Assembly: GCA_963932145.1 (NCBI GenBank) | Contig: OZ010573.1 | Span: 92,145,520 to 92,209,519 of the forward strand | Direction of reading: 5' to 3' | DNA: 64,000 nt | Source of the DNA: Acanthosepion lycidas | Lineage: Eukaryota > Mollusca > Cephalopoda > Sepiida > Sepiidae | Part shown: positions 35,254 to 45,724 of the stretch, piece after piece | Numbering within the stretch: position 1 is the first letter of the stretch | Layout of the letters: the number at the start of each line of letters is the position of its first letter | Position numbers and translations under genes: made by a program | The notes under the pieces: model-generated | Told to the model about the DNA's origin: nothing | The model's database searches: none | The model's input: only the letters and a program-made list of their open reading frames with translations

Positions 35254-35255
35254 GG
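34887..35255. repeat. Complex (TA)n array with higher-order repeats
   Basis: TTTGCACAATATATATAATC occurs twice (35127, 35169) and once inverted (near 34996). A palindrome around GCATGTATGTGTATATA (35025-35068) is included. Confidence 0.85.
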
Positions 35256-35744
35256 AAGATGAGTTGATGCACTTAAAATCTAATACAACATGAATTAAGT
35301 CATAATTAATAATTAGACTAATAACACTTGTACCGAAAAAAATGTTTAATTTAAAATATGATTTATGATTATCTCCAATTTGTCATAACATAATTAATTT
35401 AATGATATTTCATATTTCTTTTCTGCATTTGTCCATAGAGGGCATGCTTTTCGAAATCAATAGGTTTCTTTCCATCTCAAAATTGGATTTGAAAATATGA
35501 ACGGAAGCACAGCGCTCATAATGAATCCTAATGCTGAATATAGACACATAGAAATAGCACTGCTAATCTTTCTAATTGTTTGATCCATTAATAACAACTT
35601 CGTTCAGGGGGAGAGAAGCGCAATTACTGAAAGTCTCTAAGAGAACAGCAACAGCAAAATGAATAATAAACAGCATTTTCTTTTATTGTCCTGAATTTTT
35701 AATTTTTGTTTAGTATTTTTTACATACTTTGAATCATTTCACCA

Positions 35745-36125
35745 GAAGAAAAACGATAAAGCCAGTGAAACGCAAGGAGTTATTGAGAGTGAAAAATTTG
35801 TCGAGAATAAAGGCACTATAAAACCGAGATTCAAATATACAGAAGCGGACTTTGAAAGGTGCATTTATTTTGTTTTATTTTAAAGTTTGCATTTGGCATG
35901 GAAGCAAAAACCTGGAAGAGAATTTCACAAGCAAGAAGTGTAGGAGAAGAAAGAGAAATTACAGTTTCCTCTAGTCATTTCAAAAGTAACATAACAACTA
36001 GTTGCCAATCTCGACTGGGCTTTGAGTCGAGAAGTTAAGATAAAAAAAGAAGAAATCTCATCAGAACAATTAACATAAAAATATTTTAGAAGCAAACAAG
36101 TCATCAGAAGTCATTGAGGAAGAGT
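35745..36125 (-). mobile_element. APE-type LINE 3'-end fragment, minus strand
   Basis: The terminal block AAAGCCAGTGAAACGCAAGG (35758-35778), the GCATTTGGCATGGAAGCA segment near 35890 and the CCAATCTCGACTGG segment near 36005 line up with other minus-strand copies at 8.3, 10.7 and 47.6 kb. No open frame survives. Confidence 0.6.
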
Positions 36126-36129
36126 CAAC

Positions 36130-36620
36130 AGTCATCTGAGCTTGCGCAACAAAAGAAATGTATTCCAGGCATGTGTTCTTAGTACTCTGCTTTACGGCAC
36201 CGAGAATTTGTCAACATGCATCATGCAGGAAAAACGCCCGAAAAGCTTCTAAATCAGCCGCCAAGAACATAACCTTCGTATCATATGGGGAGACAAAGTT
36301 ACCAAAACTATTGTCCTGCAGCAAGCAGACATCTAGAACATGCGTTTTCTCCTTTGTCAACTTCGATGAATGCGTCACGTGCATCGTATGAATGACGACC
36401 GTATACCAACATACATGATGTATTGTGAGCTGGTCAAGGGGCATTATTCGTTAGGTCGCCTCATACTATATTTCAAGAATGTTTGCAAGCTGGGTCCAAG
36501 ACTACAGGATTCGAGACTGGTGACCCATGAACAGTTAGCAGTCGATCGCAGGGTCTGGCAATATGCTGTTCATGGAGGGATAATAAAGAGCGGAAGAAGG
36601 CGAAACCAATTGTAGGAGAA
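36130..36620 (+). mobile_element. LINE RT C-terminal fragment (VRMDDGRIP family)
   Basis: In shifting frames it reads YQACVLSTLLYGTENL (36160-36210), then MRHVHRMNDDRIPTYMMYCELVKGHYSLGRL..YFKNVCK (36370-36480) and DRRVWQYAVHGGI (36545-36580). This order (acceptor LLYG, HVxRMDDxRIP, GELxxGxRxxGRPxxRxKDVCK, DRxxWRxAV) is a very common C-terminal region of APE-type LINEs in animals. Three or more shifts; a long (GA)n run follows directly. Confidence 0.75.
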
Positions 36621-36754
36621 GAAGGGAAGGAAGGAAGGAAGCAGAGAGAGGCAGAGAGAGAGAAAGAGAGAGAGTAAGAGAGAGAGAAAAAAGAGAGAGA
36701 GAGAGTGAGAGAGAAAGAGAGAGAGTAAGAGAGAGAGAGAGAAAGAGAGAGAGT

Positions 36755-36810
<56 letters not shown>
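36610..36810. repeat. (GA)n / (GAGAAA)n array
   Basis: Two hundred bp of purines following a LINE fragment. The 127-codon minus frame over it (SLSLSL) is spurious. Confidence 0.93.
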
Positions 36811-36814
<4 letters not shown>

Positions 36815-36974
36815 CACTGTCAGACTTCTATTCCACATTCCACTTTCATCTGTCAAACCAGAGGAAGTAAATGTCAGGCAAGGTTTGGTCTGTTAAGTTA
36901 ATCCAAACGCTGCTTGCAAAAAGAGGAAGTTTTCCAAATAGGGCGCTATCATTATCTCACGAGATAAATTGATG

Positions 36975-37270
36975 CCATTATGGTGTAATGGTTATCGGCT
37001 CGGAGTAAGAACGCGGAAAGCCGAGTTCGAATTTCAGCCGAGGTCTTTATATTCACTTACGCAAAAATACCCTTGGGAAAGGTATAAAACCATCTCTTCT
37101 CACCCTGTCTGGGATTGGTTGAATAACAGGACATATTGGGTCCTTTAGACTTCGTTGACACCCAGTCTACTGCAGAAAGAAATGGCAAATTACAGCGGGA
37201 AAATCTCTGCCTCATCATTCATGTATTGAAAGATACACGATCGCCTCAGCGTATATCACGTATAGCACTT
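36975..37270 (+). mobile_element. tRNA-headed SINE, near complete (family A)
   Basis: The head has an A-box-like TGGTGTAATGGTTA (36979-36992) and a B-box GAGTTCGAATTTC (37023-37035). The body carries the shared block TTGACACCCAGTCTACTGC...GAAATGGCAAATTACAGCGGG (37147-37200). The 3' part CATGTATTGAAAGATACACG...ATAGCACTTAATTAACTGAC is shared with copies at 2.3, 2.9, 45.9 and 52.8 kb. It is the best reference copy here. Octopus and other cephalopods are known to carry such tRNA-derived SINEs with a common central domain. Confidence 0.8.
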
Positions 37271-37284
37271 AATTAACTGACTGA

Positions 37285-37375
37285 TTTACGAGGGAAGCTA
37301 GGGTACACCGGAGGGTGACTAAAGCCGAAATGCCAGTTCATGAACGATGATTTTGCAGATTCTTCCTTCGGGAGA
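37285..37375 (-). mobile_element. Short APE-type LINE fragment
   Basis: The block GGGTGACTAAAGCCGAAATGCCAG and the following TTTTGCAGATTCTTC match minus-strand LINE sequence near 11145-11200 and 20470. About 90 bp, non-coding. Confidence 0.5.
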
Positions 37376-38200
37376 ATACATGATATATATGTTGCCTTCG
37401 AGTCATCTCAAAGCCAAAATACTAACAATGGATTTGAACGTTAAATAAAATACTTTAGCAAATGATTAATATTCTTGACGTTTCAAATGACTGTTCAGTC
37501 AGTACTAAGCAATGAATCTCAAAATATTTCGTTCACAATCTCGATCAGTCGATGAGTGTTACAGGCGTCTTAGTTTTAAGGCTCGATTTCAACATAAAAC
37601 AATACATTTCATCTGTCGACTCTACCGGTCGTATAAAACTTAATATATACTATAAAATAATAAAAAAAAATGCCAATCTACTATTTACAATTAACAACAG
37701 GTCTATGCCTTTGCCCTATAAAAGTGTGTTATCCTTGTAATAAAGAAAATTAAAAACATTTGTAACGCATAAATTAGTCACTCTCAAAATGTATTATTTA
37801 AAAATATAAAATATACATGAAAAAAAAAAATGAAAAAAAAAACGTACGTTTAAACTGACACAAGGCGGATATGCGTTTATCAATAAATCCCCACTTTTGA
37901 CAACGTGTGTGTTTTCTGTGATAGATTACAGTTTACCGATCAAGCAATGAAAACCAAACAAAAAGTCTTATCTAAATTGTACAATATCTCTAAGTTTTTT
38001 GCCTTTCATAAATACCATGCACCTTTTTTAATTAATGTGAAATGCCATGGGTTGATAAACAGAGTAGTTTCCTGTTATGCTTCTCACGGTTTTGAGTTCA
38101 AACTAATATTTCTACGCTTATTCTCAATCAGAACAAATATAAACCGTTTTTTTTTTACCGCGCAACAGGGGGAGAACAAATGGTTTCATACTTAAGAAAC
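37376..38200. other. No recognised feature
   Basis: AT-rich. A 96-codon frame at 37905-38195 shows no motif and is probably chance. Confidence 0.45.
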
Positions 38201-38204
38201 TCAG

Positions 38205-38290
38205 TACGAAAGTGATCGATGCAGACTAGACCAAAATTTGAATTCGGCTCTCCGTTATCGCATGCCGCATAGTCACCTGATACTTATTTA
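38205..38290 (-). mobile_element. Partial SINE head, minus orientation
   Basis: GCATGCGATAACGGAGAGCC and GAATTCAAATTTTGG on the minus strand fit an A-box to B-box segment of family A. Short and decayed. Confidence 0.4.
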
Positions 38291-38345
38291 TCTGTTTTAA
38301 TACAATCCTTAGTATTTATCTTGCTTTTAACACTCGTCATAATAG

Positions 38346-38401
<56 letters not shown>

Positions 38402-38404
38402 TTG

Positions 38405-38535
38405 ACGAATCAATTTAAAATGAAATTGAGTGTCGCATCTGGGTGTTGACTTCAATGTTCACGTTTATATTTACATACAATCTATACCTGATGTTGACCC
38501 CCTTAACCCATAAATATAGCATACCGTAACACAAT
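38405..38535 (+). repeat. Dispersed repeat related to the fold-back at 54.6 kb
   Basis: GTGTTGACTTCAATGTTCAC, TTTATATTTACATACAATCT and CCATAAATATAGCATACC follow the order at 54.62-54.70 kb. A (TA)n array precedes both. Confidence 0.65.
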
Positions 38536-39379
38536 ATTTTATCATATATTCTTATGCGTGTGTGTTTGTGTGTGTGAAATAGGAATTCTGGTTTATGGCC
38601 ATTCATTGGACATTTTAAGATTGTTATGTTTTTGATGGTTGTGAACTATTGTGAAATATGATATTTCCGTGGAGAGTTCGTAAATGAACACGGATTTCAT
38701 TTATTGACTGATTCCTTGTCTACGGTTTACGACCCCTTTGCAGTTTATTTAAAGTCAGAAATATATTTTTTTTAAATATTTTAACATTTTCTGGAAGAAA
38801 TAATAATATTTTATTGGTGCAAGTCTTACTAATTAACGCATAATTGGTGGGTGAGCGGTGGATTCATACTTTTCCGATGTGTAAGTAACTATAACGAGCT
38901 CAACTGGAATTGGTACTCGGCACTTTGATTAACAATTCCCAGATATGCATTGCACCCCCCGTTCATTCAAGCCTGCAGCACTTGTATTCCCAAGCGGACA
39001 CTCATGTAGTTATTAACTAGGCTCGATTTTGTTTGATTTTTTTGATCGAATATGATATGACCGTAAAATTTATTACAATAAGCATTTCTGCATGTACTTC
39101 TATGCATCTATTAATTTTTATCAATTTTTTTTTTATTAAAATATTTAATTTAAACTGTAATTTATATAGGTTTATCATTATGAAATATAAACATATATAT
39201 GGATATAAATGTAAATAAATATAAAATATATGCCAGAAAACTATTATTTAGACATGTTTCACCGTTGAAATTGCATCATCAGAAAAATGGATTTTATTCA
39301 AATAAATTTATAAATTATATTTGTTTGAAATAACACCGTTGATTTGTTGAGTTCGCTAGATACAATCGTTAGTTCACTT

Positions 39380-39610
39380 CAAATAGTTTTTTCTCTCTAA
39401 ATTCTCACTTGTGGAACGCCCTTTCGATGTCTTGCTTCCCTGCCAACTACAATCTTCAATCATTTAAATGCAACACCCTTCACTACCTTTCTGTCTTCCT
39501 GAATACTGATCCTTGATTGTTCTACTCATTTTTTCTCACTAAAGACTTCTCATTCTCTTTCATCTTAGTGGCATTTTCTCCTTGCTTTGAGTGAAAAGAT
39601 ATAAAAAATA
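39380..39610 (+). mobile_element. APE-type LINE C-terminal fragment with 3' UTR
   Basis: LWNALSMSCFPANYNLQSFK (39410-39470) is the family's C-terminal signature, followed by the UTR block AGTGGCATTTTCTCCTTGC (39568-39588) and an A-rich end. It lies 380 bp downstream of the collagen exon in the intron and is antisense to that gene. Confidence 0.7.
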
Positions 39611-39986
39611 TTATACTTCGGTTTTGTATCAACGAACATACAAAAATAAATAATTTCTTAAGTCTCTTATATACTTACCATTCAATCAAATTGTCAGTCA
39701 ATTTCAAATAATAAAAAAGACGATGAAGACAACTCTACCTGTAACGAAAACTTATTGCCAATTTTCTTAATATAATCTTGTCATAATTAGAGCATTGCCA
39801 TATAGTGCAAAATTAAACAATTACATTATGAGTAAATAGGTCGCTCTTTTTCTCAGAAAGTTGGTGCTGAACGAAGCAAATAATTTACCTTCGCAATTTT
39901 TTACTTTACTAACCGTTCCTTTAGTGTAGCTGATCATTTATCAATAGTTACATATACTCCAGATTAAATACAGAAAATATTCTTAC

Positions 39987-40067
39987 CTGTAGGCCCTGGC
40001 TGGCCACGTTGTCCAAGGTCTCCTTTGTCGCCTTTATCTCCTTGTCTACCCGGTCTCCCAGGTTCAC
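39987..40067 (-). CDS. Collagen triple-helix exon (internal exon, minus strand)
   Basis: Read on the minus strand this 81-nt block encodes nine perfect Gly-X-Y triplets, starting GEP-GRP-GRQ-GDK and ending GQR-GQP-GPT. The 3' flank reads CCTACAG|GTAAGAA (donor, plus 39981-39987) and the 5' flank reads TATTCTCACCTAG|GTGAACC (acceptor, plus 40068 upward). The exon opens with GT and closes with G, so the Gly codon is split on both sides (phase 1-1) and skipping would keep frame. Exon sizes in multiples of 9 nt are typical of collagen genes; split Gly codons are commoner in non-fibrillar (for example basement-membrane) collagens than in fibrillar ones, where exons usually start with a whole Gly codon. 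K, D, R, E and Q fill X/Y positions and the reading has no interruption. The product would be an extracellular matrix chain forming a trimer. The collagen type cannot be told from 27 residues. No other exon was found, so flanking introns are very long. Confidence 0.92.
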
Positions 40068-40299
40068 CTAGGTGAGAATAAATTTGAAATTAAAGTGAGA
40101 GTCGAACAGATTAAAATAAACACTGCTTATAAAAAGAACAATTATAACATTTATTTCGTTTATAGTCGGAAGAGAATTAACAAAAAATAAAATTTCCTGT
40201 GAATTTTTCTATCATCGCGAGTACGATTCTAGGTTATTATATCATTTTCTGAAGCAATATATGTTACTTAGCAGTATGCCTCTAGTATCTAAGTACCAT

Positions 40300-40680
40300 G
40301 CTGTAGGTTTGTAGAAGAAGTAGGAATAATCCCAGCATTTAAAATTAAGTGCTACAGAACAATACTAGGCATTTCACGCGTAGACGGCATGAAAATACAG
40401 GGTCAGAAATCAGAAAAATAAGGCCCACTTCATAAGCACTGCAATAAAGAGAAATTTAAACGGAATGACCACGGCACAATTGCAAACAATCTTTCCCATT
40501 CCAACCTGCTTAGACAAAAGAAAAGACAGACAAAGTGGGCTGAAAAATCACAGAGATTCAGCTATTGGCACGCAACGGAGACAGTGAGGGAGCTGATCAG
40601 GAGCTCAGCTGCGCCATCGATCCTCCGAACTCACTCGATCATGAGATAGAATAATGATGATGATGACGATGATAGTGCTG
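40300..40680 (+). mobile_element. LINE 3' fragment with (GAT)n tail, RTE-like
   Basis: KCYRTILGISRVDGMKIQ (40345-40405) matches the xCYRxILxISxxDH region. LRQKKRQTKWAEKS...VRELIRSSAAPSILRTHSIMR (40500-40645) matches the WxDNI...W..LVRSSAA end. The element terminates in GATGATGATGACGATGAT at 40655-40675, and short simple-repeat tails are typical of RTE-type LINEs. It sits 230 bp upstream of the collagen exon (in transcript sense), antisense to it. Confidence 0.68.
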
Positions 40681-41107
40681 GTTTTAAAATGCGGACCTTG
40701 TTAGAATTAACTCTATTTTAGGATGCTATTTTTAAAATCATATTCAACGATGAACAAATCAAGCACGGGGTACGAAGAGGTTTGAATATGTTTTAATACG
40801 AAGAAAATAAAAAGCTGTATATGTGTCAGTTGTTTTGCAGTACAAATAGCAATTCTAATTGATTGCATCAATTCGAATACATTTGTTATTTAAGCACAAT
40901 CTAAACTCGAATACTGGTGAAGCCCACTCGCTGTGCAAAAGAAAGTGGTACAGTGCTGATTTCTTACAATTATAATATCTAGAAGGGAAATGCACTCTTA
41001 AAATTTCGTAAACAACATCATATTTCGTCTCAGATGGGCTTTTTGTATCAGTTACTATGAGTTAAAACACTAAAGGCTTGCACTTACAAATCCATTTATT
41101 TCAAATT

Positions 41108-41176
<69 letters not shown>

Positions 41177-41177
<1 letters not shown>

Positions 41178-41746
41178 GACTGACAAGGTGCTTTTATTTA
41201 GTTTTTTATACAATTTTTCATGCGATCTAATATTTTTTTTCTTTTCAGATGATAAATTATATAATAACTGTCCGAATGCCCATTAAGGAATTGTATTGTT
41301 GATCAATCAAAATTCGTAAATAATTATATAGGCCACACTACAACATCTTTGACATGCAGACTCACTCTACGCATTTTCGACCATAGCTCAATTAGATCTC
41401 ATTTAAATATTCATGGAAACCTACCGGACACTATTCGGAACATACTTGTTGACAACACTAATATAATAATATCATCTACATGCAAAAATGGAAGCCTTAT
41501 TAATGAAAACAAAGAAAAACCACTTCATAATATCAACTATGGACATGGGCACAATAACTTGACCGGGTTTTGAAAAATGAAAACATTTTATAAAGCATAA
41601 AGAAAACAAACTCTTTCTTATTTAAGAGTTAAGATATTTAATCCTAGAAAATGTTTAAATGTATATATAATTTATCATCTGAAAAGAAAAAGAAAGATCG
41701 CATGAGAAATTGTATAAAAAACTAAATAAAAGCACCTTGTCTGTCG
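41177..41746 (+). mobile_element. Penelope-like element fragment with GIY-YIG endonuclease, between inverted repeats
   Basis: From about 41310 a frame reads NNYIGHTTTSLTCRLTLRIFDHSSIRSHL and continues to 41573. YIGHTTTxLxxRL is the signature of the GIY-YIG endonuclease at the C-terminus of Penelope-like elements (the usual form is IGxTTTxLxxRLxxH). Arms of about 85 bp at 41177-41263 and 41664-41746 are inverted repeats of each other; each contains the block AAGGTGCTTTTATTTAG or its complement. Terminal repeats in inverted orientation are known for Penelope-like elements. The RT part is missing, so this is a relic. Confidence 0.72.
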
Positions 41747-42181
41747 TATTCCATGAAATGTGCATGAAAGAAGGAGTTCTGCCTAAATACACACACACAC
41801 ACGCACACACACCCACAAACACTCATTTGCCCACTTCTATAGCCATATTCAAGGGTGTTTTGTCTCTGGCATTGTTATTTTTTCCTCGTGTTTTGACTGT
41901 TGTTGTGATTAATCAAGAGATGTTTCCCTTTGTTTTGTTACTCTCCTCTTTGAGAGACCTATATCTGTTTAATGTTTACTCTATACGTGAACCTTGTATT
42001 CTGAGATGAATAAAGCTTTCTTAAAGCCTAGCCTGTGTACTTTTGTCATTAGAAGTTTTACGTTGTATTACAACGTTGTAACTTATTTTTGTATGGTTTT
42101 GAATAAAAGCGTTTATTCTGAACTTACACATATTGCGCGTAGCTGGAATTCGCGTCAGTATCTTCCTATTTCATTAATTTC

Positions 42182-42215
<34 letters not shown>

Positions 42216-42782
42216 GGTTATTTTTCTATGAATCACATTTACTCGTGAAATTGCAACTACAAATAAACAAATAATGTACCTGAATTATGGCCAGAATTTC
42301 GTGTTCGATATAAGTATAGGAATTAACTAAGATATTATGAACTCGTTGTAACTAGAACAGACATAAACGTATGTTTCTTAGAAAAACACAGCCATATACA
42401 AATATTAGACAGATATTAGTTGATAACAGAATAATACTCATACATACAGACAGTAAAAAGAACCTACAGATATTGGAGTCCATCTACATTAAAACGAAGT
42501 AACCCACACTCAACAAAATTACGTTTCAAACTAGTCAAAACATATTACAATGAATCCAGGCATAGGTTATGTTGTATTACTTCGGTCTGTCACGTGATAT
42601 GACGTCATAGAATTGCATCTTCAAATTAAAATTTGCGTCTGCTATTCCGCGACCGTTATCACCTGATAGCAATTTTCTATGTCAAAATAACAAAATATCA
42701 TCTTTGACGGTGAACATCTTTGTTTCAGGTCTATATAACCACCCTGAGAATGGTTCATGTGAGCTGAAAGCTTAGGACCAAC

Positions 42783-43055
42783 TTAATGAAAATAATATCC
42801 AAATGTTGGACGATTTTTGTCTTTATTCTCAGCAGAAAGTGAAGCAAACATTCGAAAATTAGTCGGATCATGGTCAGACATAATATGTCTATTAAAAAAT
42901 TGTGTCAGGAAAAAAGTATTATCTAGCCCCGTAGCTGGCATCTCTCTTACCAGTATTGATGGGGATTTCATTCGTAATCTTTTATCTGAATTACTGTGAA
43001 TGTCAACATCTGCATTATGTCCATATTTTCTCTTCGAGTTACACGTGCTATCCAT
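42783..43055 (-). CDS. Uncharacterised 90-codon open frame
   Basis: The frame starts MDSTCNSKRKYGHNADVDIHS and ends ENKDKNRPTFGYYFH. Unlike most frames here it uses a mixed residue set, has no simple-repeat origin, and contains a basic KRKYG...DKRLRMK segment. No family was recognised, and no splice-site or promoter evidence was seen. It could be a worn transposon ORF. The product, if any, would be a small soluble protein. Confidence 0.2.
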   Translation of the reverse strand: MDSTCNSKRKYGHNADVDIHSNSDKRLRMKSPSILVREMPATGLDNTFFLTQFFNRHIMSDHDPTNFRMFASLSAENKDKNRPTFGYYFH

Positions 43056-43079
43056 TTAATTGTTGTTGCTATTCCTAGT

Positions 43080-43325
43080 TGTTGTTGCTGTTATGTAGTT
43101 TCTATTATTTGCTATAATTCGTTGCTTGTGATTCTGTAGCGTCAGTTCACAAGTTTCACAGAAGTGTGGTTGTTGCAAGGACGCTCAATTATTTCGCTCA
43201 AAATCATTTTAACAATTGGTCTTAGAAAAGGGTTATATACAAGTGAGACTTTAGATATTTCTGAACCGGTGAAAGTACATCTGGCGAAGCCTATTCTAGT
43301 TTCAATTTCCTTTTCTCGTATACTA
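43080..43325 (-). repeat. Dispersed repeat, four-copy family, copy 2
   Basis: GTTGCTTGTGATTCTGTAGCG, AGAAAAGGGTTATATACAAG, TTTAGATATTTCTGAACCGG and TGGCGAAGCCTATTCTAG correspond to blocks at 49.55-49.85 kb. Confidence 0.55.
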
Positions 43326-43341
43326 ACACACACACACACAC

Positions 43342-43390
<49 letters not shown>
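43325..43390. repeat. (CA)n(TA)n microsatellite
   Basis: Simple repeat next to a dispersed repeat. Further (TA)n runs are at 38349-38398, 41115-41175 and 42186-42217. Confidence 0.93.
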
Positions 43391-43392
<2 letters not shown>

Positions 43393-43509
43393 GATAAAAA
43401 GAAAGAACAGTGAGATATATAATCTGGTGTTCTTATTGATATTTTTATTGTTACAAAACAGTGCTCAATGTAAATTTACAGACCATAAATATTATAAATG
43501 AACTGATTT

Positions 43510-43700
43510 AAAATATGGATTTTCGCAACACAGGAATTACCATGTTTCATCCTCAAGCGATTTTTGGTTCCAAAACTCGCATGAGGATGAAACAGAACTA
43601 ATGTTTTTAATTTAATTATATAATTAAATTTAAAGCTTTTAGCTTCTGTCTTTGAAACATGGTAATTCCCGTGTAGCGAAGAAAACATATTTTAAATCAG
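43510..43700. repeat. Imperfect inverted repeat
   Basis: AATTACCATGTTTCATCCTC on the left is answered by GAAACATGGTAATTCCCGTG on the right (43648-43673). An inner GTTTCATCC / GGATGAAAC pair lies at 43542 and 43572. A TTTAATTTAATTATATAATTAAA palindrome, cut here to its core TAATTATATAATTA, is at the centre. Confidence 0.55.
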
Positions 43701-43714
43701 TTAATTTATAATAT

Positions 43715-43779
43715 ATGTGTGTTTGTGTGTAAGTGTCTGTGTGCGTGAGTGTGTTCGTGTGTATATGTATGTGTATCTA

Positions 43780-43822
<43 letters not shown>

Positions 43823-43832
43823 ATATGTGTGA

Positions 43833-43922
<90 letters not shown>

Positions 43923-43970
43923 GTATATATGTGCGTATACATGTGTGTGTATGTGTGTGTGTGTGCATGC
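43715..43970. repeat. (GT)n(TA)n compound microsatellite
   Basis: Alternating purine-pyrimidine sequence over about 250 bp. Four overlapping frames are repeat translations. Confidence 0.93.
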
Positions 43971-44261
43971 TCGTGCGCATGAATGTATTTCTCTATGATT
44001 GTATTACTCTGTATACATAACATTACTGATAATTCTTTATGCATATCAATGCAAATATATCTGCAGATAGTAAAGACAATCAGAGGTGAAATTTTACACT
44101 ATTAATGATTTGCGTAAATGGAATCTCTGCACCATTTTGTCAAAGACACATGACAGCTCAAAGAAATTATCATGATCTTTTTATTCTTAGATTTACCATT
44201 TGTTAACCATTATATCAAAAAAGAGACAGAGGTCATTAATAGGTTATAGGTAGGCAAATAC

Positions 44262-45070
44262 ATTTAACTCCGGATATTTAAACACTAAGTATTAATTCTG
44301 GCTACTTAAAAAAATAAATAATAGAATTAATTCCGGCTATTGAAAAAAAATCTACTAATTAATTCCGGCTATTTAAAGAATTAAGAATTTTTTCTGTCTA
44401 TTTAAAAAAAGAAATAAACTAAAAATCGCTTCCAACGATTTAATAGGAAAAATAAGAATCAGTTTCGTTTATTAAAAAAATATTAATTAATTTCGGCTAT
44501 TTAAAAAACTATGCATAAATTCCGAATATTAAAAAAAAAAAATCATATTTGGCTATTTAGAAGACTAAGAATTGATTTCGGCTGTTAAAAAAAAAAAAAA
44601 AAAAAAACATTTCCAGCTACTTAAAATTGTACGAAACAAGTCCAGCAATTTAAAAAACAAACAAAAAAAAACAAACTATGAATCAGTTCTGGCTATTTTA
44701 ATAACTAAGAATCAGTTTCAACTATTTGAAAAATGTATGAATGAATTTCGGCTGTTTTAAAAAGTAAGAATCAGTTCGGGCAATTTATAAAACTATGAAT
44801 CAATTCCGACTATTTAAAAAACTAAAAATTTATTCCGTTTTTAAAAAAACAACAACAAAAAAATTGTGAATCAGTTACGACTATTAAAAAAGAAAAAAAG
44901 AATCAGTTCCGCCTATTTAAAAAATTAAGAATCAGTTCCGAATATTTAAAAAAATTAACAACCAATTGCGGCTATTTAAAAAACAAAGAAATTTTCAAAA
45001 AGTAAGAATTAATTCCGGCCATTAGAAAACAAAGAAAGAAAGAAAGAATTCCAGATACTTTAGAAACCTA
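44262..45070 (+). repeat. Minisatellite, imperfect 35-42 bp unit
   Basis: About 20 diverged units of the form AAGAATCAGTTCCGGCTATTT-AAAAAA, with the A-tract length varying from 4 to 21. Clear units lie at 44370, 44450, 44690, 44765, 44900 and 44930. Neighbouring units differ at many sites, so the array is old. Confidence 0.8.
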
Positions 45071-45179
45071 AACTAAAAATGTATTTTATAAAAGAAATAA
45101 AGGATTTTTTTTAGAAAGTCAATAATTATATAAGAATTTATTTCAAATTTTCTCATTAATGGTGTGCTTTGTATGAGAA

Positions 45180-45365
45180 CGTAACTGAGGGGTTAGCACA
45201 TTGGCTTTCCGACTAGGAGATCCAGGTTTAAATCTCACCATGATCGATTTGTCAGAAAGGTTACTTATCGATGTTAGCACATCGATAAGTCACCGTCTGG
45301 GGGTGGCGATACTAGTGTGAAGCACCTTTGTAAAGTGCCTGAAAACCATACAAAGTAATGACACA
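45180..45365 (+). mobile_element. tRNA-headed SINE, third family
   Basis: The head reads GAGGGGTTAGCACATTGGC...GACTAGGAGATCCAGG and TTTAAATCTCACC (degraded B-box). The body GGGGTGGCGATACTAGTGTG...AAGCACCTTTGTAAAGTGCC is distinct from families A and B and contains the small palindrome GCACCTTTGTAAAGTGC. Confidence 0.6.
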
Positions 45366-45474
45366 AATCTTATAATTATAATTGAGTTGACGGATCTATG
45401 TGGGAACCATTGATAGTTGTCCTAGCACGAAGTCACAAATGGCATTGTCCAGAGTTTTGATCACACCAGCTAAT

Positions 45475-45477
<3 letters not shown>

Positions 45478-45513
<36 letters not shown>
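45478..45513. repeat. (CT)n microsatellite
   Basis: Eighteen CT units between the third-family SINE and SINE family A. Confidence 0.95.
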
Positions 45514-45514
<1 letters not shown>

Positions 45515-45724
45515 GAACTGTAACTAACGTCCACTCAGTAGAGTTGCAGCATAAACCGTAGGTGATGAACAAACAGAAATATGCCTGAGCAGACGTCAGC
45601 AACAGGGAATGGCTAGCCGCACTAGTAGATAGGCATCCTCAGATAGCCATTATTATTAGATAGATTTTAGTATAAAAAGCGATTCCCTATCAGGTGAATG
45701 AATTTACTAATAAAAGGGTGGGTG

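Noticed and set aside
36473-36856. 127-codon SLSLSL frame on the minus strand
   Set aside because: Translation of (GA)n plus the end of a LINE fragment.
36979-37040. Functional tRNA gene
   Set aside because: A and B boxes are present but no cloverleaf with paired acceptor arms; the segment continues into a SINE body.
37905-38195. 96-codon frame starting MCVFCDRLQF
   Set aside because: No motif, no splice or promoter context, AT-rich neighbourhood; a frame of this length is expected by chance.
39400-39480. Second collagen exon near 39.4 kb (some C-rich triplets on the plus strand)
   Set aside because: The sequence is the C-terminal end of a LINE (LWNALSMSCFPANYNLQSFK) and has no Gly every third residue on either strand.
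44262-45070. CRISPR array
   Set aside because: Units are tandem and diverged without unique spacers, and the genome is eukaryotic.
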